From: Chitinophagaceae bacterium
GTDB lineage: Bacteria > Bacteroidota > Bacteroidia > Chitinophagales > Chitinophagaceae
Direction of reading: 5' to 3'
DNA length: 64,000 bases
NCBI GenBank assembly: GCA_004173235.1
Contig: SEAC01000015.1
Coordinates: 124,001 to 188,000 of the forward strand
Shown here: positions 26,916 to 34,278 of the stretch, piece by piece
Layout: the number at the start of each line of letters is the position of its first letter
Position numbering within the stretch: the first letter of the stretch is position 1
Position numbers and translations under genes: made by a program
Notes under the pieces: model-generated
Databases searched by the model: none
Seen by the model: the letters and a program-made list of their open reading frames with translations, nothing else
Told to the model about the DNA's origin: nothing

Positions 26916-27011
26916 TTAGCGTTTGGGTGAATTGTTGCTTTTCACAGGGATCGGGACCAGTACCGGTTTCTTCAGGCCAAGCAGCACAGCGATTACGTCT
27001 CTCAGGTTCAT
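26916..27011 (-). CDS. Candidate 31-residue small protein
   Basis: An ATG complementary to 27009-27011 opens a 31-codon frame ending in TAA at 26916. The peptide starts MNLRDVIAVLLGLKKPVLVP and ends with a polar, basic tail (SNNSPKR), so it has a short hydrophobic N-terminal half. A strong terminator in the correct orientation follows 21 bp after the stop, and about 60 bp of AT-richer sequence lies upstream, so the locus looks like a complete tiny transcription unit. It could instead be a small RNA whose ORF is accidental. No homolog was checked. It is divergent from the kgtP-like gene. Confidence 0.5.
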   Translation of the reverse strand: MNLRDVIAVLLGLKKPVLVPIPVKSNNSPKR

Positions 27012-27056
27012 TCGTATGGGTTTTACGTTGAAATGATAGTACAAAGTACGACCATT

Positions 27057-27070
27057 TCGTAGTTCTACGA
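27057..27070. repeat. Palindromic motif TCGTA-GTTC-TACGA
   Basis: A symmetric variant of the CCGTA-N4-TACGG motif found through the window, 62 bp upstream of the chosen kgtP-like start codon. Confidence 0.5.
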
Positions 27071-27132
27071 TGTTAAAGCACGAAAAGGAAATTTTTTTTC
27101 ACAGGCTTTGTGCTTTGCTTAGCTTTTCGGCC

Positions 27133-28431
27133 ATGGAAGGAGCAGAACAGCGGGGCGACCGCAAGCGGCGGCTACGCGCCATTATCGGCGGCTCGGCTGG
27201 CAACCTCGTAGAATGGTACGACTGGTATGCCTACTCGGCTTTCACCCTTTATTTCGCTCCGCATTTTTTTCCCGGACAGGACGCCACGGCCCAGCTGTTG
27301 AATACGGCGGGCATTTTCGCAGTGGGTTTCCTCATGCGTCCGGTAGGTGCCTGGCTCTTCGGCCGCCTCGCCGACCAGAAGGGACGCCGCACGTCGATGA
27401 CACTTTCCGTGTTGTTGATGTCGCTTGGCTCGCTCGTTATTGCGCTCATTCCCGACTATGCGCAGATCGGCATCTGGGCACCGATCATGCTGTTCGGCGC
27501 GCGCCTGTTGCAGGGCCTGAGCGTGGGAGGCGAATACGGCACATCAGCAACCTATTTGTCGGAGATGGCGCACAGCCGCTCGCGGGGCTTTTATTCGAGC
27601 TTTCAATACGTAACGCTTATTGGCGGGCAACTGCTGGCAATGGCGCTCCTTCTTTTTTTGCAGGCATTCCTCGGTAAAGGGGCGCTGCAGCAATGGGGCT
27701 GGCGCATTCCTTTTGCCATCGGCGCGCTGCTTTCGGTAGTGGCGTTCTACCTGCGCCGCCGCCTCGAGGAAACCGACGCCTTCAAAACCGCAGGCGATGC
27801 GCCGCATAAAGGTTCCCTGCGCGAGCTGGCGCGCCATCCACGAGCCGTGTGGACCGTGGTAGGACTCACTATGGGCGGCACGCTTGCATTTTACACCTGG
27901 TCGGTTTATATGCAGAAGTTCCTCGTCAATACCGTGCACCTCGAAGTAGCACAGGCCACGCGAATCTCTTTCTGGTCGTTGCTGCTGTTCACCGTGCTGC
28001 AGCCCGTTTTCGGGGCACTTTCCGATCGGGTTGGTCGGAAGCCCCTGCTCCTCGTGTTCGGTATCGGTGGTACGCTGGCCACCTACCCGTTGCTGCGTAC
28101 GCTCGAAACAGCGCAGCATCCGGTGCACATCTTTCTCTTACTGATGGCGGGACTGCTGCTTGTTAGCGGTTATACTTCGATCAACGCCGTGGTAAAGGCC
28201 GAACTGTTTCCCGCCCGGATCCGCGCGCTTGGTGTCGGCTTTCCCTATGCCATCACCGCTGCGGTGTTTGGCGGCACGGCGGAATACGTAGCATTGTGGG
28301 CGAAGAAGGCGGGTCACGAATCCTGGTTCTACATTTACGTCACCATCTGCATCGCGATCTCCGCCGGGGTATACCTGGGCATGCGCGAAACAAAATCGAC
28401 GCCCCTGGAAGGCGATACGCCAGCCAGTTAA
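27133..28431 (+). CDS. kgtP: MFS alpha-ketoglutarate permease-like transporter (MHS family)
   Basis: This 432-residue, twelve-helix inner-membrane symporter is highly similar by eye to E. coli KgtP: GNLVEWYDWYAYSAFTLYFA near residue 20, GFLMRPVGAWLFGRLADQKGRR (the MFS motif A region), RLLQGLSVGGEYGTSATYLSEMA, FQYVTLIGGQLLA, GALSDRVGRKPLL and GVGFPYAITAAVFGGTAEYVAL. The family imports 2-oxoglutarate or related acids with protons. I start it at the ATG at 27133 because the in-frame ATG at 27070 adds 21 residues absent from the family. The gene stands alone. The exact substrate is inferred from similarity. Confidence 0.92.
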   Translation: MEGAEQRGDRKRRLRAIIGGSAGNLVEWYDWYAYSAFTLYFAPHFFPGQDATAQLLNTAGIFAVGFLMRPVGAWLFGRLADQKGRRTSMTLSVLLMSLGSLVIALIPDYAQIGIWAPIMLFGARLLQGLSVGGEYGTSATYLSEMAHSRSRGFYSSFQYVTLIGGQLLAMALLLFLQAFLGKGALQQWGWRIPFAIGALLSVVAFYLRRRLEETDAFKTAGDAPHKGSLRELARHPRAVWTVVGLTMGGTLAFYTWSVYMQKFLVNTVHLEVAQATRISFWSLLLFTVLQPVFGALSDRVGRKPLLLVFGIGGTLATYPLLRTLETAQHPVHIFLLLMAGLLLVSGYTSINAVVKAELFPARIRALGVGFPYAITAAVFGGTAEYVALWAKKAGHESWFYIYVTICIAISAGVYLGMRETKSTPLEGDTPAS

Positions 28432-28623
28432 TCGACGCTGGAGTGGGTTGGGCATTCCATTCGGGAAGGGCTCAGATCCTTGCTGCAGCTGCATTTCGGT
28501 CTTCATAGGTTTCCGTTTGCTGTCGCAGGGATGGCAGTATTTCGGCTTGTTGCCGCCGTATGGGGTTGGTATTTTTATGATGCCGGGTATCCCGGGCTTT
28601 GTACACCTCAAACCACCCGCCAG

Positions 28624-28806
28624 ATGGAAAAGAATACAAAACTCAACAAGCCGCACGCCGAGCGGCTCAGCAGCTTCTCAAAGACCGAGAGCAACAACCT
28701 GATCTCCGCAGCCATCCAATGGGGCGAGAAGGAGATCCTTGCGCTTCAGGAAAAGGCACGCCAGTTCCAGCGTCGTTACCCTGCCGGTGGCTACCAGGGA
28801 CTTTAA
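28624..28806 (+). CDS. Small hypothetical protein (60 residues)
   Basis: An ATG-initiated frame of 61 codons encodes a charged, helix-prone protein (begins MEKNTKLNKPHAERLSS, then KTESNNLISAAIQWGEKEIL, and ends in YPAGGYQGL). It has no signal peptide and no cysteines. Codon usage looks like that of neighbouring genes, and the C-terminal GGYQGL end is the kind seen in small conserved proteins, but I recognise no family. The 28432-28623 stretch before it and the 28807-28925 stretch after it show nothing I can assign, apart from the motif copy at 28823. Confidence 0.5.
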   Translation: MEKNTKLNKPHAERLSSFSKTESNNLISAAIQWGEKEILALQEKARQFQRRYPAGGYQGL

Positions 28807-28822
28807 GCTCAGCCATTCGCAT

Positions 28823-28836
28823 CCGTATTTCTACGA
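28823..28836. repeat. CCGTA-TTTC-TACGA motif copy
   Basis: One mismatch from the CCGTA-N4-TACGG palindrome; intergenic, 89 bp upstream of the delta-60-repeat gene. Confidence 0.5.
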
Positions 28837-28925
28837 CTCGCCGCCCGCATCTTGCGATTGCCCATCTTTCGGTTGGCGGATAGAGCAGAGCGCTGTTTAT
28901 TAGCGCCGAACCTCAATCCGATCCT

Positions 28926-30470
28926 ATGCGAAAAATCTGGCTGCTCAGCCTGGCCCTTGTGGCAGGCTGGCACGTGCACGGGCAATCGTACCTGCGCGAC
29001 AATCTGTTCAACTACAACCTGCCCACCGCCACCATCAATGTGCGCGACCTGGCGATTTACAAAGACAAGCGAATCCTGATGGTTGGCGAATTTCACGCCT
29101 ACAGTTCGTCGTTGGGTTATGCCAAAGTGATGCGCCTTACGCCGCAGGGCGCACCCGACGCCACTTTTACCTGTCCGACGATTGCAGGCGGCCGCGTCAA
29201 TGCTGTTGCCATCCAGCCCTGGGACAGTGCGATCATCATTGCAGGCGGATTTTCAACGGTGAACGGCGTAGCCCGGAGCGGGATCGCACGCCTGCTGCCT
29301 TCGGGTGCACTCGATGCTTCATTCAACCCGGGCAGCGGCATCAGCGGCTCTTCCTTCGGCGACCTGACAATCTACACGGTGGTGATCCGTAATTCTACGG
29401 ATGCCACGAAGCGCCGCATTATAGCGGGCGGACTTTTTTCCAACTACAATGGCACAGCCATCGCGTATGGCAACGGGGGCGGCCTCGTGCAGATCAGGCC
29501 CGACGGTTCGCTCGATGCGGCCGCATCACCCAGGGTGGAGGGCGCCGTGTATCAACTGGCGCTCGACGAAAACGATAAGATCCTTGCAGGTGGCGAGTTC
29601 TACCGGGTCAATGGGGCCGATGTGTGGCGCTTCGTCCGTATTAATACGGATGGCAGCACTGACAATTCGCTGTGGACCGGCCGTTGGGACGGGTTCAACA
29701 GCACCGTTACTTCCGTGCACGTTCACGGCGGCAAGATCTACGTTGGTGGCTTTTTTACCCAATATCGGGGTCTTGCCTCCGGGCGCCTGGCGCGGCTCAA
29801 TGCGGACGGCTCGTATGACGCCACGTTTGCCGTCGGTAGCGGTTTTACAGGCACATCGGGCACAGCGCTTTGCAATCAGGGATACGAGGCGAAGTCGCTC
29901 GCATTTATGAGCGATGACCGCATCCTGGTGGGAGGAAATTTCACCGCTTACCAGGGCAACAATGTCAACCGCATCGCTCGGCTCAACACGGATGGCTCTT
30001 ATGATCCCACCTGCCTCACCGGGACTGGCTTCGATCAATGCATTACGAAGATAGCTTTCCAGGGAGTGGACGACAGCCTCGTGGTGGGTGGATTTTTCAA
30101 TTCTTTCCGCGGCGAAACACAGGGTACCGTCATCCGCATCCGCAAGCCGCCAACGCCGCTGCTGCTGGCCTCCGGCGATGCGCCCGCACCGCATGGGATG
30201 CAATCTGCTTCCGTTGTTCCATCCGTCTTTCCCAACCCGTTCAACAGCCATCTATCCGTCACCATTCCGGGCGTTCCGGATAGGGCAGTGCAGGTAGCGT
30301 TGTTGTCCGCCGAAGGCAAGCTGCTTTTCAATTCGATGCTTCGCTTAAAACGTGGTACGGTAGAAATACGGTTTCCCGCTTTACCGCCCGGCATGCACCT
30401 GTTGCGCATTATTGCCGGCAACGAGGTGGAAATCCATCGTTCCCTTGTTGTAAAAAGCGCGCAGCCCTAA
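28926..30470 (+). CDS. Delta-60-repeat beta-propeller-like protein with T9SS sorting domain
   Basis: This 514-residue secreted protein has a signal peptide (MRKIWLLSLALVAGWHVHGQ). About seven delta-60 repeats fill residues 30-400; each has a strand such as ILVGGNFTAYQG followed by the hallmark IARLNTDGSYDPTF or close variants (MRLTPQGAPDATF, ARLLPSGALDASF, ARLNADGSYDATF). The C-terminal 80 residues form a type A sorting domain (VFPNPFNSHLSVTIPG, GKLLFNSMLRL, LPPGMHLLRI), which predicts export by the type IX system and cell-surface attachment or release. The role of delta-60 proteins is unknown. Two copies of the CCGTA-N4-TACGG motif lie inside this gene (29387 exact, 30358 with one mismatch). 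A weak terminator-like hairpin follows at 30539. Confidence 0.92.
   Translation: MRKIWLLSLALVAGWHVHGQSYLRDNLFNYNLPTATINVRDLAIYKDKRILMVGEFHAYSSSLGYAKVMRLTPQGAPDATFTCPTIAGGRVNAVAIQPWDSAIIIAGGFSTVNGVARSGIARLLPSGALDASFNPGSGISGSSFGDLTIYTVVIRNSTDATKRRIIAGGLFSNYNGTAIAYGNGGGLVQIRPDGSLDAAASPRVEGAVYQLALDENDKILAGGEFYRVNGADVWRFVRINTDGSTDNSLWTGRWDGFNSTVTSVHVHGGKIYVGGFFTQYRGLASGRLARLNADGSYDATFAVGSGFTGTSGTALCNQGYEAKSLAFMSDDRILVGGNFTAYQGNNVNRIARLNTDGSYDPTCLTGTGFDQCITKIAFQGVDDSLVVGGFFNSFRGETQGTVIRIRKPPTPLLLASGDAPAPHGMQSASVVPSVFPNPFNSHLSVTIPGVPDRAVQVALLSAEGKLLFNSMLRLKRGTVEIRFPALPPGMHLLRIIAGNEVEIHRSLVVKSAQP
29387..29400. repeat. CCGTA-ATTC-TACGG palindromic motif
   Basis: Exact copy inside the delta-60-repeat gene, read in frame as CGT AAT TCT ACG; a near-copy with one mismatch lies at 30358-30371 in the same gene. 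Confidence 0.55.
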
Positions 30471-30538
30471 CCGTTAACATCCGTTTTTTTGCGCTTCGCT
30501 TACCTTGTTGTGCGATTCGCCGAAGTGCAGTTGGCATA

Positions 30539-30559
30539 GTTGTTCAAACAACCTTTTTT
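30539..30559 (+). terminator. Weak terminator-like hairpin
   Basis: GTTGT (30539-30543) pairs with ACAAC (30548-30552) around a 4-nt loop, followed by CT and a T-run to 30559. The stem is short, so the call is tentative. Confidence 0.4.
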
Positions 30560-30593
30560 AGCAACCGGAGAAATGTGTGTGTTCTCCTCCCTA

Positions 30594-30683
30594 TGAAAAC
30601 CATCCGGTATCCTTGAAAAACCATCCATGATCCTTTGAAAGACCGGCAAGATCATTCTGTCCTGAAAAACCAACCGAGCCACC
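30594..30683. repeat. Four imperfect ~21-bp repeats in a convergent intergenic region
   Basis: TGAAAACCATCCGGTATCC (30594), TGAAAAACCATCCATGATCC (30614), TGAAAGACCGGCAAGATC (30636) and TGAAAAACCAACCGAGCC (30663) share TGAAA(A)nACC. The ACC cores of the first three are 21 and 22 bp apart and the fourth is 27 bp further on. The region lies between the 3' ends of the delta-60 gene and the LytTR gene. Confidence 0.6.
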
Positions 30684-30725
30684 ATGATTCTTCACGCTTC
30701 GGATAATTGGTTAGAATGACTGCGA

Positions 30726-30753
30726 GAGGCGCTCCACGGAGCGCCTCTTTTTT
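30726..30753 (+). terminator. Rho-independent terminator (plus direction)
   Basis: GAGGCGCT and AGCGCCTC enclose a CCACGG loop (the inner CC/GG may also pair), followed by six T residues. Because the nearest plus-strand gene ends 255 bp earlier, it may end a short transcript crossing the 30594-30683 repeats. Its end touches the stop codon of the minus-strand LytTR gene. Confidence 0.75.
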
Positions 30754-31138
30754 ATCCGCCGATCCACCGCTTGAACTCGGGCACCTTGTCGCGGCTTACG
30801 AACACTTCCTCCCTGAAAGGCGGCACCAGCACCAGCTTCAGCCGGTTGCTCGGGTGCATCGTGATGCCGGTGATGGCTTTGAACTGTACAATGTGCGACC
30901 GGTTGATGCGGAAGAAGTGCGCCGGATCGGTGAGCGACTGGAGCTCCGTGAGTGAGTGCTCCACGATAAAACGCTTGTCCTCCCACGTCTTGATAAAGGT
31001 GATGTTGTTGTCGACGAAAAAATAGGCGACATCTTCCACCGCGATGGGGATCAACCGCTCATTGATGCGGATCAAAAAACGCCGCTTGAATTTTTCGGGA
31101 TGCGGAAATGCGCAGCTCCGTGGTTCGTGGTGCTCCAT
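30752..31138 (-). CDS. Stand-alone LytTR DNA-binding protein
   Basis: The protein has 128 residues: a 19-residue N-terminal tail and then one LytTR domain (FLIRINERLIPIAVEDVAYF, ITFIKTWEDKRFIVEHSLTEL, HFFRINRSHIVQFKAITGI, NRLKLVLVPPF, FVSRDKVPEFKRWIGG). LytTR domains bind two direct repeats spaced about two helical turns apart. The usual receiver domain is absent, and the 115 bp between this gene and the cytochrome gene do not encode one, so this is either a receiver-less regulator or a remnant of a full response regulator. The start of the tail (PEKFKRRF) resembles the normal inter-domain linker. No partner kinase is adjacent. Confidence 0.88.
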   Translation of the reverse strand: MEHHEPRSCAFPHPEKFKRRFLIRINERLIPIAVEDVAYFFVDNNITFIKTWEDKRFIVEHSLTELQSLTDPAHFFRINRSHIVQFKAITGITMHPSNRLKLVLVPPFREEVFVSRDKVPEFKRWIGG

Positions 31139-31253
31139 TGTAGGTTAGGTTGGCTTCACGGCAAGTTGCAGGTTTTCGGCCGGTCGCGCCGAGGCAACGT
31201 TCTTGTACTGCCAATGCCGTCACCTGAACGGTTCCATTGGCTGGATGAATTGC

Positions 31254-32213
31254 TTACTGGCTCCGTTCGACTTTATGTTGCTGCACCGGAACGGTTTTGA
31301 GGTAGGCCCAGATCGCGCGCACTTCGTTGTCGGTAAGCTGCGCATAGGGCTGCATCGGTTCGCGAAGCGGATCGCCGCCGTTGGGCACCTGTCCATACTT
31401 CACTGCGCGAATGAAATCGTCTTCGCTCCAGTTGCCAATTCCCGTGTTCTTGTCCATGGTGATATTGAGCGATACGATCTTCTTACCCGCTGTGTTGAAC
31501 AACTCGTTGCCGCCGCCAAAAAAGCCCGGCGATTTTTCAGGATTGAAGTAATCATTCTTTGCAAAGTCGCGCGAGTGGCAGCTGAAGCACTCGAGCTGCC
31601 CGAGCGCAATGTAACGGCCCCAGGCTACGCGATCGGTTGTATCGGGAGCTGCAATCGGCTGCTTCGGGTATGGAAACGGTTTCATGGCTTTAATGTTGGT
31701 CAGGAACTTCGTCAGGAAGGAAGGCTTCGTGTCGGGCTGCACGGTATTGTCGGCCTCTACCCAGGCATGACCCGAGCGCAGAAAGGCGATGACGGAATAC
31801 AGGTCTTCATCGGAAAGGTGAACGAGCTTGGGCATGTAGGGCGGCAGGTAGGATCCATCTGGCTTAATGCCGGTGCGCAGCAGGTAGGCGAGCTGGCCGT
31901 CGGTCCAGTTGCCGATGCCATGTGCTTTGTCGTTGGTGATGTTGCGCGAATAAATGACGCCAAACTGCGGCGCTTCTGAAAGAAGGCGGCCCGTGAATTT
32001 ATTGGTGTTGGCGTCGAGATGGCAATTGCGGCAAAGCATCGAAGCGAGCTTTTGTCCTTGTGCTAAGCGCGCTTTTGTTGCGTCCACGTGCAGCTCCACT
32101 TTTTCGGCAGTGTAAGCGGGAATTCCTCTTATAGAAATGTAGGATGCGAACAGTCCAACAAGAACGATCAGCACCAGGAGCAGGATGCCGAGGTACCTCA
32201 AAACCTTTTTCAT
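31254..32213 (-). CDS. Diheme c-type cytochrome
   Basis: This 319-residue protein has an N-terminal membrane anchor or signal (LGILLLVLIVLVGLFASYI). It has two CXXCH heme sites: CRNCH near residue 61 and CFSCH near 217. Each cytochrome-c domain shows a downstream Met-containing ligand region (YLPPYMPKLVHLSDEDLYSVIAFL and DPLREPMQPYAQLTDNEVRAIWAYL). The two halves look like an internal duplication (ITNDKAHGIGNWTDGQLAYLLRTG versus ITMDKNTGIGNWSEDDFIRAVKYG). It probably carries electrons in the periplasm, either as a respiratory accessory or for an alcohol/sugar dehydrogenase; no oxidase genes are adjacent, although a PQQ-type sugar dehydrogenase lies 8.6 kb away. Confidence 0.93.
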   Translation of the reverse strand: MKKVLRYLGILLLVLIVLVGLFASYISIRGIPAYTAEKVELHVDATKARLAQGQKLASMLCRNCHLDANTNKFTGRLLSEAPQFGVIYSRNITNDKAHGIGNWTDGQLAYLLRTGIKPDGSYLPPYMPKLVHLSDEDLYSVIAFLRSGHAWVEADNTVQPDTKPSFLTKFLTNIKAMKPFPYPKQPIAAPDTTDRVAWGRYIALGQLECFSCHSRDFAKNDYFNPEKSPGFFGGGNELFNTAGKKIVSLNITMDKNTGIGNWSEDDFIRAVKYGQVPNGGDPLREPMQPYAQLTDNEVRAIWAYLKTVPVQQHKVERSQ

Positions 32214-32264
32214 ACAAAAGCAGTTTACAGGTGATGGTTGCGGTGTCCTTCTCAGCGTTGGCAG

Positions 32265-32293
32265 TTGTTAAGCTAGAAATAATTCTACATTTA
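32265..32293 (+). promoter_or_regulatory. Candidate promoter for the dicarboxylate symporter
   Basis: TTG at 32265-32267 and TACATTTA at 32286-32293 (one mismatch from TANNTTTG) are separated by 18 bp, and the latter ends 24 bp before the start codon. Confidence 0.35.
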
Positions 32294-32317
32294 ACCTACA
32301 GCGCGCCAAAAAAGCTT

Positions 32318-33574
32318 ATGAGAATTTTCCGCTTGCTCTATGTACAGGTACTTGTCGGCATTGTGCTCGGCGTTCTCGCCGGACTTTTCTTCCCCCGATT
32401 CGCGCCGGTAGCCAAGGGCATCAGCGAGGTATTCATCAACGCCATACGCATGGTCATTGCACCGGTGATCTTCTTTACGGTGGTGGCGGGCATCGCCGGT
32501 GCAGGCAACCTGAAACAGGCGGGCCGCGTGGGACTAAAGGCCTTCATTTATTTCGAGATCGTCAGCACGATAGCCTTGCTCCTGGGCCTCCTCATGGGCA
32601 ACCTGGTGCAGCCGGGCAGGGGCGCGGCGCACGGCACGGGCAAAAGCGGGCAGGTGCAGGAGCTGACGCAAAAGGCCGCCGCGATGGACTGGGGATCGTT
32701 CTTTACCCACCTTGTTCCCGCCAACATTGTAGATGCATTTGCCAAAGGCGAGATCCTCCAGGTATTGCTCTTTAGCATTCTCTTTGCCGTAGGTCTACGG
32801 TCGGTGGGTGCCCGGGGTGCCGCATTGTTGCAAACCTTCGATACGATCAACGGGGCGCTTTTTCGCATCCTCCATATCGTTATGCGCGCCAGTCCGCTCG
32901 GTGCTTTTGGCGGGATGGCCTTTACGGTGGGGAAGTTCGGCGCAGGAAGCCTCGCCGCAATGGGCCGGCTAATGGCAACCTTTTATGGAACGGGATTGAT
33001 CTTCCTGTTCGTGGTGCTGGCGCTGCTGTGCCGTTGGCAGGGCTTTTCATTTCTGAAACTGCTACGTTACATCCGTGCGGAACTCGCCATCGTGCTCGGC
33101 GCCAGCAGCAGCGAGCCGGTGTTGCCCTCGCTGATGGAAAAGATGCGCCGCGCCGGAGTAGAAGAGGAAGTGGTCGGGCTCGTTGTGCCCACGGGATATA
33201 GTTTCAATCTCGATGGCACGGCCATATATCTCAGCATGGCTACCTTATTCATAGCGCAGGCCTATAACGTACCGCTGGGATGGGCCGAGCAGCTAACGAT
33301 CGTGGGCGTGCTGCTGCTCACGAGTAAAGGTGCTGCGGGCGTAACGGGTAGCGGGCTACTCGTGCTCGCGTCCACGCTGGGTGCGCTGAAGATCATCCCG
33401 GTGGAAGGGCTGGCATTGCTCGTAGGGGTGGACCGTTTCATGAGCGAAGGCCGGGCGCTGGTCAATTTTATTGGAAATGCGGCTGCCACCGTGATCGTGG
33501 GCCTGAGCGAAAAGGCGGTGGACCGCGACCGGCTTCAGGCCGCACTTGATGGCCGTATCAGCGACGAACCGTAG
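32318..33574 (+). CDS. dctA: Dicarboxylate/amino acid:cation symporter (DctA-like)
   Basis: This 418-residue inner-membrane protein belongs to the DAACS family. The ATG at 32318 starts directly before the first helix (RIFRLLYVQVLVGIVLGVLAG); the longer frame upstream is non-family sequence. Signature elements are MVIAPVIFFTVVAGIA, the re-entrant serine-rich loop LGASSSEPVLPSLMEKM, PTGYSFNLDGTAIYLSMATLFIAQA, the second loop SKGAAGVTGSGLLVLASTL and GVDRFMSEGRALVNFIGNAAATVI, the last being characteristic of C4-dicarboxylate (DctA) rather than glutamate carriers. It would import succinate, fumarate or malate with protons. It contains one CCGTA-N4-TACGG motif (32787), and its stop codon lies inside another near-copy (33569-33582). 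Confidence 0.93.
   Translation: MRIFRLLYVQVLVGIVLGVLAGLFFPRFAPVAKGISEVFINAIRMVIAPVIFFTVVAGIAGAGNLKQAGRVGLKAFIYFEIVSTIALLLGLLMGNLVQPGRGAAHGTGKSGQVQELTQKAAAMDWGSFFTHLVPANIVDAFAKGEILQVLLFSILFAVGLRSVGARGAALLQTFDTINGALFRILHIVMRASPLGAFGGMAFTVGKFGAGSLAAMGRLMATFYGTGLIFLFVVLALLCRWQGFSFLKLLRYIRAELAIVLGASSSEPVLPSLMEKMRRAGVEEEVVGLVVPTGYSFNLDGTAIYLSMATLFIAQAYNVPLGWAEQLTIVGVLLLTSKGAAGVTGSGLLVLASTLGALKIIPVEGLALLVGVDRFMSEGRALVNFIGNAAATVIVGLSEKAVDRDRLQAALDGRISDEP
32787..32800. repeat. CCGTA-GGTC-TACGG palindromic motif
   Basis: Exact match of the iterated palindrome, inside dctA; read in frame as GTA GGT CTA CGG. Confidence 0.55.
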
Positions 33575-33582
33575 AACTACGA
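33569..33582. repeat. CCGTA-GAAC-TACGA motif carrying both convergent stop codons
   Basis: One mismatch from the palindrome. The TAG of the plus-strand dctA gene (33572-33574) and the TAG of the minus-strand gene (complement of 33577-33579) both lie inside these 14 bp. Confidence 0.6.
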
Positions 33583-34128
33583 TACGGCCTTGCTCCAGCC
33601 GAGAAGGCTGTGCAGCCCCGAAATGTGGAGAAGCGCTTCGTTCAGGAGTATAGCCGCCTCCTTCCCAAGTTGGGCAAACGGTTGGTCGCTGTCGATGGGA
33701 ATGCCGCTGCGTCGCTGAATCGGCATGTTCGAACCCTGATTGCCTGGCCAGCTATGGAGATAAACGCATCCTTCGAGGGCACCGGGTAGCGGAGCCGGGA
33801 GGAGGCTGAAATGTACATTCCAGCCTCCGTGCCGCACAGGCTCCAGCAACATAGGGTTTATCGTGGCCGGGAAGCCAAAGGCAAGCACCAGGTCGGGTGC
33901 CGTTTCCCGGATCAGTTCGGACAGCTGCATATTCCATTCATCGTGCTCCACCTGCCAGCAGGGCATTTGGGCCTCGGCAGCCCATCCTTCCAACAGCTCG
34001 CGTTCGCTGCGTGCCGAGCGGCCTTCCGACGCCGGCATACAAAGCAACGAAACGCTGTGCCCCTGCCCGTGCAGCATTTGCAGGGTGGGAAGGGCGGCCG
34101 CGCAACTCGAAAGGAAAATGATTCGCAT
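33577..34128 (-). CDS. Degenerate formyltransferase-like protein
   Basis: This 183-residue protein starts at the ATG at 34128 (MRIIFLSSCAAALPTLQML), which begins a Rossmann-like strand; a longer frame upstream is unlikely. The middle, APDLVLAFGFPATINPMLLEPVRHGGWNVHFSLLPAPLPGALE, follows the N-terminal catalytic region of methionyl-tRNA/GART-type formyltransferases (normally N-H-SLLP-RG), keeping the Asn and His. The expected Arg-Gly after SLLP is replaced by PLPG, and the following region with the catalytic Asp is shortened and poorly matched. It may be an inactive paralog or a sugar/peptide-modifying relative. It is convergent with dctA, 2 bp apart. Confidence 0.65.
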   Translation of the reverse strand: MRIIFLSSCAAALPTLQMLHGQGHSVSLLCMPASEGRSARSERELLEGWAAEAQMPCWQVEHDEWNMQLSELIRETAPDLVLAFGFPATINPMLLEPVRHGGWNVHFSLLPAPLPGALEGCVYLHSWPGNQGSNMPIQRRSGIPIDSDQPFAQLGKEAAILLNEALLHISGLHSLLGWSKAVS

Positions 34129-34278
34129 CGTGGTAAACAGTTGGAATGTGACGACTCCGGAACGAAAGTAGGGGAAAGGCCGGCGCCTGAAAGAGCCGCG
34201 GTAGGCAGCCTTCCTTTGCTGGGATCGAGTCGCGGAATTGCAGGGAATGAATGTTATATTGCACATCCTTCAATCAAC

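Noticed and set aside
28138..28656. Minus-strand ORF with a Cys-His-Pro-Cys segment between the kgtP-like gene and the small ORF
   Set aside because: It would overlap the kgtP 3' end by about 300 bp and has no supported start; the adjacent plus frames are equally open.
31203..31979. Plus-strand 258-codon frame across the cytochrome c gene
   Set aside because: Antisense to a gene with two CXXCH sites and clear duplicated domains.
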